Shown: positions 43,915 through 53,219 of the stretch, piece after piece
Position numbering within the stretch: position 1 is the stretch's first letter
Layout of the letters: each line of letters begins with the position of its first letter
Origin: an endosymbiont of Galathealinum brachiosum
GTDB lineage: Bacteria > Pseudomonadota > Gammaproteobacteria > SZUA-229
Reading direction: 5' to 3'
Assembly (NCBI GenBank): GCA_003349885.1
Contig: QFXC01000003.1
Coordinates: forward strand, 62,001-126,000
Length of the DNA stretch: 64,000 nt
Position numbers and translations under genes: made by a program
The notes under the pieces: model-generated
Databases searched by the model: none
Told to the model about the DNA's origin: nothing
What the model saw: only the letters and a program-made list of their open reading frames with translations

Positions 43915-46900
43915 ATGGTGAAAACAGGCTCAGGTTTATATCTAAATTTGATTATTATCTTAGGTACAGGGACAAGTTTCCTGTTAGGTTTAATGGTCCT
44001 GTTTGGCTGGTATACGAATAACTCGTCACTGATTCAGGTGAGTCCTGAGTTTGTTCCTATGCAATATAACACAGCTCTGTGTTTTGTTTTAAGTGGCTTA
44101 AGTGCTTATTCTATATTTAAAAGAAAGAATGTTATTGCCTCTATGTTTGCATTTGTAACTATATGCATAGCTATTTTGACCCTGTCTCAATATGTGTTAA
44201 TTACTGATTTTGGCATAGATCAGTTCTTTATGCAGCATGCTATTACAGTTAAATCATTTTATCCTGGTCGTATGGCCCCTGAAACTGCCTTTAGTTTTAT
44301 TATAGTAAGTAGCTCATTGATTTTACTTAATTCTGGGTCTTTAAAGCATATCAATATGCCATTAATTTGTGGTGTTTTAGGTTCGTTATTAATAGGAGTT
44401 TCCCTTGTAGCACTTTCTGGATACATGTTAGCGCTTGATGAAGCATATGGTCTTGGTGATTTAACACAGATGGCTGTTCATACTTCATTAGGTTTTGTAT
44501 GTTTGGGTATCGCTATTACTGGTCTTGCCTGGAAAGAAAGTGATATGGATGTTTCGTATTTGCCTTCATGGTTTCCTGTGATACTAGGTGTAGGTGGTTT
44601 TGTTATTGTATTTAGCATATGGCTTGCACTTGAATCGCATAACAAATCTTTAGTTATTGAATATGCTAATTATGCACATCTAAATAAACTTAATGATTTA
44701 TTTCTTGTTATGGGAATACTGTTAGCTATTCTATTTTCAGTATTATCTTATTACGTTCAAGTAGCTAGAAATAGGCAGGAATTATTTAGAGTTATTAATA
44801 ATAGGCTAACTACACAGATACACGAACGTAATGTTGCAGTTAATGAGCTTGCAGAAAGTGAGGAGAGATGGAGCTTTGCACTAGAAGGAAATAAAGATGG
44901 GGTATGGGACTGGAACTTAATATCAAATGAAATATATTTTAGTTTTCAGTTTAAAGAAATTCTGGGTTATCAGGATGATGAGATTCAAAATGATTTTGAA
45001 GAATGGGATAAACGTATACACCCAGATGATAAAGTAGAAACTTATGAAGAGCTGGATAAATATATTGATGGAGCTATACCATCTTTCGAGATTGAACATA
45101 GATTATTATGTAAAGATGGTTCTTATAAGTGGGTTCTTGACAGGGGAATGGTGGTTTCATGGGCAGATGATAATAAACCGGAGCGTATGATAGGGACCAT
45201 ATCTGATATAACGAGACGAAAACTACTTGAAGAAGAAAGTGTAATACTGATTCATGATAAAGGTGAGCGCGTAAAAGAAATTACCTGTATGCACGCTGTT
45301 ACTGAGTCAATACAAAGTCGTTTGTCTTTAGAAGAGGTTTTTCAGGATACGGTTGATTCAATACCTGCTGGCTGGCACTATCCAGAATTTACCCGGGCCA
45401 GGATTACTTTTGATAAAATTGAATATGTTTCTGAAGTTTTTGATGATACACAATGGATGCAATCCAGTGATATTGTTGTTAGTAATAAAGTGAGAGGTAA
45501 AATAGAGGTATTTTATATTAAAGAATTTTCTGAACTTTATGAAGGGCCATTTTTAAAAGAAGAACGTGAATTAATTAATAGCCTGTCATCTAAGCTGGGT
45601 CGGGCAGTTGATCTTAAAACAACAGAAGAAAAATTAACTAAATCTAGAAGACTGTACGTAACGTTGAGTCAGATTAATCAGGCTATTGTAAGAGAGAGTG
45701 ACAAGAATAAGCTTTTTCAGATAATAAGTGATATTGTAATTGAGTATGGAGAATTCAAATTTGTCTGGTTCGGTCTGATTGATGAATCTACAAAACAGAT
45801 AAATCCAGTAGCATATAGTGGAAATGGTACTGAATATATTAAAACTATTAAATTGTCACTCACTGATGATTTAACTAAAGCCTGTCCAGTGGTAAGTTCT
45901 ATTATTAATGAGAAGAGTACTGTTCTTAATGACCTTGAAAATGATCCTGATTTTTCACCGTGGCGTGAAAATGCTCTGAATAAAGGTTATCTTTCGTTAG
46001 CTTCTTTTCCATTCAGTTTAAAAGATGAAATAATTGGTGCATTTAATGTCTATTCTGAGTCACGTAATTTCTTTGATGATGATGAAATCAACCTGCTCGA
46101 AAAAGCAGCTAACGATATTACATTCGCTCTGGAAAAAATAGAAGATGAAAAAAATCGTAAGTTAGCAGAAAAAAAGGCACTACATAGTGGTAAGTTACTG
46201 AATTCTGTATTTCAGGTAATACCAGATTTATTCTTTTTATTAGATAAAGACGATTTCATATTAGAGTTTAGAAGTGGGAATAGCTCTGATTTATATGTTA
46301 AACCTGATAATTTTATTGGTAAGAGAATGCAGGATGTTATTCCTGAACCAGTTGCTAGTCAATTTGAAGAGAAGTTATTATTAGCCCGAGATAGTGGTGT
46401 GCTTGTTGCATTTGAATATGAGCTTATAATTGCACAGCAACCCAGGTACTGGGAAGCTCGTATTAGTCGTTTACCAAATGAATCTCAGGTAATTGCTATT
46501 GTTCGTGACATTACAGACAGTAAGAAAACAGCAGATAATATACGTGCCTATTCTCAACACCTTAAGTTATACCAGGAACAAACACCTTTGGCTGCTATTG
46601 AGTGGAATACGGATTTCCAGGTTATTGACTGGAATGCAGCAGCAGAAGAAATGTTTGGTTACACATTAGATGAGGTTAAAGGACGTGATTTTGTTGATAT
46701 TATGTTGCCAGCGAGTGCGATAATCGATGTTAAAAAAATATGGGAAGATCTTATCTCTCAAACAGGTGGCAATAAAAGTATCAATGAAAACTTGACTAAG
46801 GATGGCCAGATAATTTTATGTGAATGGCACAATACTCCGTTAAGAGATGAATCTGGTAAGGTGATTGGAGCCGCCTCTTTAGTATTAGATGTTACGTCTG

Positions 46901-48906
46901 AACATAAATCAAAACAGGCGTTACTAGAAAAAGAACGGGAACAGCGGGAAATACTTAATTCAATGGTAGATGCGGTAATTACAATTGATGAAAATGGATG
47001 TATAGAGACATTTAATCAAACCGCTGAAACTTTATTCGGATATAAATTTGATGAAATAAAGGGGAAAAGTATTAATTTATTAATGCCTGAAATTCATTCA
47101 AATAAACATGACGGATATATAAAAAAATATATTGCGACAGGAAACAAGAAAGTAATTGGGCTTAGCCGTGAAGTTGAAGGTGTAAACAAAAACAAACAAA
47201 TTATACCATTACGTATATCTGTTGCCGAATTACCCGTTAGTGTTGATGGTAAACATCGATTTATAGGTAGTTGTCAGGATCTAACTAATATAAAACAGCA
47301 GGAAGAAAAGTTACGTCGTACACAAAAAATGGATGCACTGGGTAAACTAACTGGTGGCATTGCTCATGATTATAATAATATGTTAGGTGTTATTCTTGGG
47401 TATTCTGATTTACTAAAAACCATGCTTGTAGATCAACCAAAATTAGCAGATTATGCTAGTCAAATTAATTATGCAGGGAAAAGGGGGGCGAAGTTAACTA
47501 AAAAACTATTGTCATTCTCTAGAAAAGGTAATCCTGAAGCAACTAAATTAAGTATAAATACTATACTATTAGAACAGCAGGACATGTTAGAGAAAACGCT
47601 GACAGTTCGTATTAAATTACTCTTTAATCTAGCTGATGATGTCTGGCCAATCTATCTTGATCATAATGATCTCGAAGATGCGATTCTTAATATGAGTATT
47701 AATGCCATGCATGCGATGCAAGATAAAACATCTGCTGCCTCGTTAACTATTACTACGCAGAACGCTTCTCTTAATGATCTGGAAGCACAACTGCTTAATA
47801 TACCTAGCGGTGATTATGTTCAGCTGAGTCTTTTGGATACAGGGTGTGGCATGGATGAGTTAACTCAGGAAAAGTTATTTGATCCATTCTTCTCTACAAA
47901 AGGGGATAAAGGTACAGGGCTTGGCCTTTCTCAGGTGTTTGGATTTGTTAAACGAGCTGGTGGCGTTATAAATGTTACTTCGCAGCTAAATTATGGAAGT
48001 GAATTTGTTATTTATTTTCCACGTTATCAGGAGTCTGGTGAAAGCTTTGATGAATTAAATGAGATTGAAACTAGTTTTCAGGGTAAAGGTTCTATCCTTG
48101 TCGTGGATGATGAAGCTGCATTAAGGGATCTTGCTTCAGTTATGTTGCGACAAAATGGATATGAGGTTATAAGTGCTGAAAATGGTAGAATTGCATTAAG
48201 TATATTAGAGAAAGATAATTTTGATCTAATGATTTCAGATATTGTAATGCCGGAAATGGACGGTTATGAATTAGCTACAATTGTTCAAAATAAATATCCA
48301 GAAATTAAAATTCAATTAGTAAGCGGATATAATGATGAAAGTTCTAATAAAGATATAGATATAAATTTGCAATCAAATTTACTGCGTAAGCCTTATGAGT
48401 CTAAAGAGTTATTAAGGAATATTAGAGTTTTATTAAGTAGCGATGTTGCTAATGAATTAACAACAAAGAACAAAAGTATCAAGGCTATTGAATGGAGTGA
48501 TGTGTATAGTGTAGGTATTGAAGATATTGATAATGATCATAAAAAATTACTATTACTTCTTAATCGATCTATAACTATTGCGAATAATCATCTTTCATCA
48601 AATGAGCTAGGTGGTATTCTTGATGAGTTAATTGATTATACTCAGTATCATTTCAAGCGCGAAGAAAATATTATGGAAGAAAATGGCTACCCTCAATTTG
48701 ATAAACATAGGAAAGTACATGAACTAATTGTCAGGGAAGTTCAGCATTATAAAATTAAATATGATCAAGGCGAATTATCGGTAGAAAAATTTTTAGAATT
48801 TCTAAGTGTATGGTTAAAAGATCATATACTGGGCCTGGATAAATCAATAGGTGAGTATATCAAGGGAAAAAATACAGGTAACTCGCATGGGCGTGAAGAG
48901 TTGTAG
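43915..48906 (+). CDS. Large membrane hybrid histidine kinase with PAS/GAF sensors and C-terminal haemerythrin
   Basis: A 1663 aa protein. Residues ~8-285 give about eight membrane helices. Then come a PAS domain (~312-440), GAF-like regions (~450-590 and ~600-745), three PAS domains (~770-880, ~890-1010, ~1015-1130), HisKA with His1151 (GGIAHDYNNMLGVILGYSDL), HATPase (LDTGCGMDEL; KGTGLGLSQV), a receiver with Asp1442 (MISDIVMPEMDGYE), and a complete bacteriohaemerythrin domain (~1520-1650). The latter has all seven ligand positions: His1542 in NDHKKLL, His/Glu in YHFKREEN, two His in FDKHRKVHEL and His/Asp in KDHILGLDKS. It probably signals through its receiver under oxygen or redox control. 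Confidence 0.92.
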   Translation: MVKTGSGLYLNLIIILGTGTSFLLGLMVLFGWYTNNSSLIQVSPEFVPMQYNTALCFVLSGLSAYSIFKRKNVIASMFAFVTICIAILTLSQYVLITDFGIDQFFMQHAITVKSFYPGRMAPETAFSFIIVSSSLILLNSGSLKHINMPLICGVLGSLLIGVSLVALSGYMLALDEAYGLGDLTQMAVHTSLGFVCLGIAITGLAWKESDMDVSYLPSWFPVILGVGGFVIVFSIWLALESHNKSLVIEYANYAHLNKLNDLFLVMGILLAILFSVLSYYVQVARNRQELFRVINNRLTTQIHERNVAVNELAESEERWSFALEGNKDGVWDWNLISNEIYFSFQFKEILGYQDDEIQNDFEEWDKRIHPDDKVETYEELDKYIDGAIPSFEIEHRLLCKDGSYKWVLDRGMVVSWADDNKPERMIGTISDITRRKLLEEESVILIHDKGERVKEITCMHAVTESIQSRLSLEEVFQDTVDSIPAGWHYPEFTRARITFDKIEYVSEVFDDTQWMQSSDIVVSNKVRGKIEVFYIKEFSELYEGPFLKEERELINSLSSKLGRAVDLKTTEEKLTKSRRLYVTLSQINQAIVRESDKNKLFQIISDIVIEYGEFKFVWFGLIDESTKQINPVAYSGNGTEYIKTIKLSLTDDLTKACPVVSSIINEKSTVLNDLENDPDFSPWRENALNKGYLSLASFPFSLKDEIIGAFNVYSESRNFFDDDEINLLEKAANDITFALEKIEDEKNRKLAEKKALHSGKLLNSVFQVIPDLFFLLDKDDFILEFRSGNSSDLYVKPDNFIGKRMQDVIPEPVASQFEEKLLLARDSGVLVAFEYELIIAQQPRYWEARISRLPNESQVIAIVRDITDSKKTADNIRAYSQHLKLYQEQTPLAAIEWNTDFQVIDWNAAAEEMFGYTLDEVKGRDFVDIMLPASAIIDVKKIWEDLISQTGGNKSINENLTKDGQIILCEWHNTPLRDESGKVIGAASLVLDVTSEHKSKQALLEKEREQREILNSMVDAVITIDENGCIETFNQTAETLFGYKFDEIKGKSINLLMPEIHSNKHDGYIKKYIATGNKKVIGLSREVEGVNKNKQIIPLRISVAELPVSVDGKHRFIGSCQDLTNIKQQEEKLRRTQKMDALGKLTGGIAHDYNNMLGVILGYSDLLKTMLVDQPKLADYASQINYAGKRGAKLTKKLLSFSRKGNPEATKLSINTILLEQQDMLEKTLTVRIKLLFNLADDVWPIYLDHNDLEDAILNMSINAMHAMQDKTSAASLTITTQNASLNDLEAQLLNIPSGDYVQLSLLDTGCGMDELTQEKLFDPFFSTKGDKGTGLGLSQVFGFVKRAGGVINVTSQLNYGSEFVIYFPRYQESGESFDELNEIETSFQGKGSILVVDDEAALRDLASVMLRQNGYEVISAENGRIALSILEKDNFDLMISDIVMPEMDGYELATIVQNKYPEIKIQLVSGYNDESSNKDIDINLQSNLLRKPYESKELLRNIRVLLSSDVANELTTKNKSIKAIEWSDVYSVGIEDIDNDHKKLLLLLNRSITIANNHLSSNELGGILDELIDYTQYHFKREENIMEENGYPQFDKHRKVHELIVREVQHYKIKYDQGELSVEKFLEFLSVWLKDHILGLDKSIGEYIKGKNTGNSHGREEL

Positions 48907-48918
48907 GAGTATTACATC

Positions 48919-50112
48919 ATGAATGAACAAACCATTTATATTATTGATGATGAACAACAGACAGTGGATCTATTAGCTGAGTATGCTCGATTGTTAGGAT
49001 GTAAGGTATGTGTATATACAGAGGCAGTAAAATTTTTTGAAGAAGCTGACTCATGTGATGATAACGCTATTTTGGTATTAGATTTAATTATGCCCGGAAT
49101 GGACGGGGTGGAAGTCATGCGTCAGATGGTGGAAACGGGGAAAATAGTTCCATTGATACTGATGAGTGGTTATGATTCTGGGGTTCTCCATTCAGCTGAA
49201 CAACTCGCTAAAGCATATTCACTGGATATTATTGCGACAATAAATAAACCTGTTGAGTTTAAACTATTTAAAAATATTTTAGAGAAATATTCAAAAATTG
49301 AACGTCAGTCGTATTCACGATCAGAGTTTAAAATTGAAGTATCTGATTTGGAGACAGCCTTAAAAGATGATCAGCTAGTTTTACATTATCAACCACAAAT
49401 AGATGTTAAAAGTGGCTCACTCGCAGGTGTAGAAGCGCTTGTGAGATGGCAACACCCTCAACATGGTTTAATCTATCCTGATTCATTTATTTCCATGGCG
49501 GAAGATAATGGCCTGATTGGTGACCTTACTTCTCAGGTTATTAAGCAGGCTATGGAGCAGTCCCTCTATTGGAAATCAAGGAAACTGGTGCTTCAGGTAT
49601 CGGTTAATGTATCAGCTGATAACATTACGTCACTTTCTTTACCCGAATTATTAAGTAGTATGTTGGATACGCATCAGTTAGACCCAACAATGTTGACGCT
49701 TGAAGTTACTGAAAGTGCTTTAATGGGAGAGTTAATTACTTCTCTTGATATTCTGACCAGATTGCGAATGAAGGGTATAGAGCTTTCAATAGATGATTTT
49801 GGTACAGGTTATTCATCTCTTTCACAGCTCTATCGTATGCCATTTACCGAGCTTAAAGTTGATCAGAGTTTTGTTATGAATATGCAGCATGATCATGAAG
49901 CAAGAGGTATTGTGAAAACCTGTATAACTCTGGGGCATGAACTCAATATGCATGTTGTTGCAGAGGGCGTAGAAGATAAAGAAACCTTCCTGTTATTAAA
50001 AGAAATGGGGTGTGATATTGCCCAGGGTTATTATTTTGCCAAACCTATGCCCGCTGAGAATTTGATAAGCTGGAATGATAGCCGTAATCAGGCGGAATCT
50101 GAAAATACCTGA
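48919..50112 (+). CDS. Response regulator with EAL c-di-GMP phosphodiesterase domain
   Basis: A 397 aa REC-EAL protein. The receiver has IIDDEQQ, phospho-Asp55 (LVLDLIMPGMDG) and NKPVEF. The EAL domain is complete with EALVRW, NVSADNI, LEVTESALMG, IDDFGTGYSSLSQL, KVDQSFV and VAEGVED, so hydrolysis of c-di-GMP to pGpG is expected. The organisation matches RocR/PvrR-type regulators. It is 12 bases after the haemerythrin kinase, the probable phosphodonor, and closes the signalling operon. AGGAG precedes its start. Confidence 0.95.
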   Translation: MNEQTIYIIDDEQQTVDLLAEYARLLGCKVCVYTEAVKFFEEADSCDDNAILVLDLIMPGMDGVEVMRQMVETGKIVPLILMSGYDSGVLHSAEQLAKAYSLDIIATINKPVEFKLFKNILEKYSKIERQSYSRSEFKIEVSDLETALKDDQLVLHYQPQIDVKSGSLAGVEALVRWQHPQHGLIYPDSFISMAEDNGLIGDLTSQVIKQAMEQSLYWKSRKLVLQVSVNVSADNITSLSLPELLSSMLDTHQLDPTMLTLEVTESALMGELITSLDILTRLRMKGIELSIDDFGTGYSSLSQLYRMPFTELKVDQSFVMNMQHDHEARGIVKTCITLGHELNMHVVAEGVEDKETFLLLKEMGCDIAQGYYFAKPMPAENLISWNDSRNQAESENT

Positions 50113-50150
50113 TATATTTATTAAATTAAAGTTACGGTTTTTAAGTTTTA

Positions 50151-51638
50151 TTATGCTATAGCTAAAGTAAAATTAAACTCTGCTCCCTGTTCAGGTTTGC
50201 TTTCTACCCAGACTTTTTGTTTATGCAGTTCAATTATTTTTTTAACAATACATAAACCAAGCCCGGCATGACCATCTTTACGTTCTGGCGTATGTGCCTG
50301 ATGAAATTGTTCAAATACCAGTGCTTGTTGTTCTACAGGTATTCCCTGACCTGTATCAATTACTTTAACAGTTAAACTTCCATCTTCCGGGGCTGCGATG
50401 CTAACTGTGATATGGCCATTTGTGTTGCTATAATAAATAGCATTGTTAATTAAATTGTCTAATACGCGTTCAATTAAACCTATATCGGCCAAAACGACAG
50501 GGTTATCTGTTTCAGAAATTATGTTCAGTTTTATGTTCTTTTTCTGAGTATTAATTTCAAATTTGGCTAAGACATCATAGACAAGTTCGAGTACAGGAAA
50601 ACTCTCCATAATGGGCTGGTGTTCACGTGCATCCAGTTTAGCTAATTCAAACAAACCATCTATTAATTTTTGTAAACTATTAGCCTGTTTACTTGTTGTT
50701 TTTAGATATTTTTTTCGATCATTATCAGATAAATTGTCATATTTTATGGTTAAAGTTTCAAGGTAACCCTGTATTGATGCCAAAGGAGTTCGTAAATCAT
50801 GTGAAATGTTAGCTACCATTTCACGGCGTAAATTATCCTGTTGCTTTAGAGCTGACCATTGTTTATGAATGTGTAACGTCATACGAGCAATATATTTTTC
50901 CAGTTCACTTATTTCATCCGGGATTATCAAATTTGATACACAAAAACCGGATGTGCTAGCAGATGAGAAATCATTGCTAACAAAATTGGCCACATTTTCC
51001 TGTAAGTTTTTTATACGGTAAGTTATTCGATAGAATAAAAAAAGTCCCAAAAGTAACCCCATTAGTAAGCTGCCAGTCAATACCATTCCACCAAGATAAA
51101 TGATAGTGTTTTGTGATTGTGTATTAATGGCTTTAGTTAATTCTTCTCCCTGAAGCACGACATATAAATATCCTTCCGGATTTGATTTGTCAGGTATGGC
51201 TGTAACTGAAAATGATTTTTTAGTTTCGTGTGAACGAGGGTCATCACCTAATATATTTAGTTGTTCTGGTTTTTCAATGCGTTGTCTGACCGGGTTAAGA
51301 TTAATTGAGTTGCGTTTTACTTTTCCCGGCTCGGCAGAATAGGCAAGAATATTACCATTTAAATCCAGATAGTATATTTCAATGCTGGGGTTAATAGTCA
51401 TATATTGCATGAATGTTTCTTTCATAGCTTTTTTATCAATTTTACCGTCATGAACTATTTTTTTATCGTTAACAAGGTTAAGAGCAAGATTATGGTTAAT
51501 TAGTTGTAAACTGGACTGATTAATTTGCTGCAGCATATAGCTGGCAAAAATAGTATAGGATAAACCAACTACTAGCAGAATAAGACCAAGGCCAGCTGCC
51601 ATTTTAAAGTAAAGTGTGTGAATGAAAGAGGTTTTCAT
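50151..51638 (-). CDS. Membrane sensor histidine kinase (OmpR-type pair)
   Basis: A 495 aa kinase: TM1 (~13-35), a ~140-residue periplasmic sensor region (QLINHNLALNLVND...; NPSIEIYYLDLNGNILAYS; a PAS-like Cache), TM2 (~182-205), HAMP, HisKA with His in VANISHDLRTPLASIQGYLE, and HATPase with NLINNAIYYSNTNGHI, DTGQGIP and HAGLGLCIVKKI. All kinase boxes are intact. It is downstream of the OmpR-type regulator gene on the same strand (118-base gap), forming a two-component system. The ligand is unknown. Confidence 0.92.
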   Translation of the reverse strand: MKTSFIHTLYFKMAAGLGLILLVVGLSYTIFASYMLQQINQSSLQLINHNLALNLVNDKKIVHDGKIDKKAMKETFMQYMTINPSIEIYYLDLNGNILAYSAEPGKVKRNSINLNPVRQRIEKPEQLNILGDDPRSHETKKSFSVTAIPDKSNPEGYLYVVLQGEELTKAINTQSQNTIIYLGGMVLTGSLLMGLLLGLFLFYRITYRIKNLQENVANFVSNDFSSASTSGFCVSNLIIPDEISELEKYIARMTLHIHKQWSALKQQDNLRREMVANISHDLRTPLASIQGYLETLTIKYDNLSDNDRKKYLKTTSKQANSLQKLIDGLFELAKLDAREHQPIMESFPVLELVYDVLAKFEINTQKKNIKLNIISETDNPVVLADIGLIERVLDNLINNAIYYSNTNGHITVSIAAPEDGSLTVKVIDTGQGIPVEQQALVFEQFHQAHTPERKDGHAGLGLCIVKKIIELHKQKVWVESKPEQGAEFNFTLAIA

Positions 51639-51756
51639 AATTAGTTGCTTATTTTGTTAATATTGTTGTTTCTTCAGATGGTAATGGTCTTGAACTCTTA
51701 AAGTATTGTTTTCATTTAGAAATGTTCGAGGATGTAGATTTGAATGTTATAAACTT

Positions 51757-52467
51757 TTATGCAGCAGACGCTATAAACTGATAACCCACTCCCCAGATAG
51801 TTTTAATAAACTGTGGTGTTCTAGGATCAGTTTCAAGCTTACCTCTTAAACGGTTTATGTGGGAATTTACGGTGTGCTCATAACCTTCATGCCCATATCC
51901 CCAAACTTTATCAAGTAGTTGCATACGATCAAATACCTGACCAGGGTGTTTAGCAAAATGTAGTAATAGATCAAATTCTTTGGCGGTTAATACGAGGTGT
52001 TGTTGATGTTTAATTACTTCGCGTGTTTGAGTGTTTATGCTTAAATCTATAAATTCAAGTTTTTCAGAACGGATTGATTTAACTGACATAGCATCATGAC
52101 GGCGTATTAAAGCTTTAACTCGTGCAACCATTTCCATCAGGCTGAAAGGTTTTGTTAGATAATCATCTGCACCTGATTCAAGGCCTAGTACTCTATCGAT
52201 TTCAGAAGAGCGTGAAGTGAGCATTAATATAGGAGTATATGTTTTACTCGTATTACGAATTTTTTTACAAATATTAATACCGTTCATACCCGGCAACATA
52301 ATATCAAGAATAATAAGGTCGTAATCACTTTGTTTGATTTTGTTCCAGCCATCTATGCCGTCGTAGTAAGTATCTACCTGTATGCCAATATCACTCAGGT
52401 GTAATTTTATCAGGTCAGATATATCTCGGTTGTCTTCTACAACTATTACTTTTTTATTCTTCATCAT
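51757..52467 (-). CDS. OmpR/PhoB-family response regulator
   Basis: A 236 aa regulator: receiver (VIVVEDNRDISDLI, phospho-Asp in LIILDIMLPGMNG, Thr in MLTSRSS, Lys in YLTKPFS) and C-terminal winged helix with LTAKEFDLLLHFAKHPGQVF and NSHINRLRGKLE, ending with KTIWGVGYQF. It binds DNA when phosphorylated by the kinase encoded just downstream. A perfect hairpin ends 6 bases before the ATG and no clear ribosome site is visible apart from it. Two spondin-domain genes lie immediately upstream on the same strand and are possible targets or co-transcribed partners. Confidence 0.94.
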   Translation of the reverse strand: MMKNKKVIVVEDNRDISDLIKLHLSDIGIQVDTYYDGIDGWNKIKQSDYDLIILDIMLPGMNGINICKKIRNTSKTYTPILMLTSRSSEIDRVLGLESGADDYLTKPFSLMEMVARVKALIRRHDAMSVKSIRSEKLEFIDLSINTQTREVIKHQQHLVLTAKEFDLLLHFAKHPGQVFDRMQLLDKVWGYGHEGYEHTVNSHINRLRGKLETDPRTPQFIKTIWGVGYQFIASAA

Positions 52468-52473
52468 GATTTA

Positions 52474-52507
52474 ATCGTCGCTACAGTTTTACAGCTGTAG
52501 CGACGAT
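52474..52507 (-). terminator. Perfect 13-bp hairpin between spondin gene and response regulator
   Basis: Arms 52474-52486 and 52495-52507 pair perfectly with an 8-base loop. The hairpin begins 17 bases after the stop of the spondin lipoprotein gene (minus strand) and ends 6 bases before the regulator ATG. A T-run is lacking, so it may be a terminator, or a structure that limits translation of the regulator. Confidence 0.55.
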
Positions 52508-52524
52508 ATCCTTCTCTTTGTAAA

Positions 52525-53208
52525 TTAAAGTGCAGTTACTACAATTCGAAGAGTTGGGTTGTCGAACTTATCAGCACTGTTAAGTGTAGAGTTGGCAAAG
52601 TTATCATCAGCCGACACTATTCCACCATGAGCGGTTACAACAGAAGTTACATCATCACGGGATGCATTAAATCCTTCTCCGCCATCAGATGGGCCTGGGA
52701 TGGTGCCACTTAATTCACTGTTAAACTCGGTACCCGCATCATAAACATGGGTGTAGTAAACACTAGTCTGACCGGGTTCAAGCTCAACAAGTTCAATTCC
52801 ATTTAAACCACTAAAACCATCATTGGTATTAATTAACATACCTGCGATAGACAGGTTCTTAAATGTATCGTTAACGGCTTCTAAGTTGAACTGCATGCTT
52901 TCACCCGGGAACAGGGGGGAAGAGCTGCTATATTGAGGGTTGCCTCGTCTCAGATTTAATAAACCGCTGCCATCACCACCTTCAGCCATTACTTCAAGTT
53001 CTTCACTGGCCTGTTCACCAATTTTCCAGAAGCTGAAGTTTTTATTGTGTAGCATTGCTACAGGAGGTGACAGTGGCTGACCATTAGTTATATTGGTTAT
53101 GCTGATTTGATATTCCTGCATTTGATCGTGATTACATGCAGAAAGAGTCAGTAGCATTGCCCCTGCCATAGAGGTGTTAAGTAAAACTTTAGATGCAAAT
53201 TTTTTCAT
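52525..53208 (-). CDS. Spondin-domain lipoprotein
   Basis: A 227 aa exported lipoprotein: MKKFASKVLLNTSMAGAMLLTLSAC with lipobox LSAC at ~22-25. The mature part is a bacterial spondin-type beta-sandwich domain: YQISITNITNGQPLSPPVAMLHN, MLINTNDGFSGLNGIEL and AGTEFNSELSGTIPGPSDGG, ending LRIVVTAL. It is related to the preceding gene and separated by 11 bases, with GGAGATAAG before its ATG. Spondin-domain proteins are cell-surface or periplasmic, with unknown role in most bacteria. Confidence 0.85.
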   Translation of the reverse strand: MKKFASKVLLNTSMAGAMLLTLSACNHDQMQEYQISITNITNGQPLSPPVAMLHNKNFSFWKIGEQASEELEVMAEGGDGSGLLNLRRGNPQYSSSSPLFPGESMQFNLEAVNDTFKNLSIAGMLINTNDGFSGLNGIELVELEPGQTSVYYTHVYDAGTEFNSELSGTIPGPSDGGEGFNASRDDVTSVVTAHGGIVSADDNFANSTLNSADKFDNPTLRIVVTAL

Positions 53209-53219
53209 TCGCTTATCTC

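Noticed and set aside
48490..48906. Separate haemerythrin gene
   Set aside because: The frame is continuous with the kinase and receiver and no start codon with ribosome site stands before the domain.
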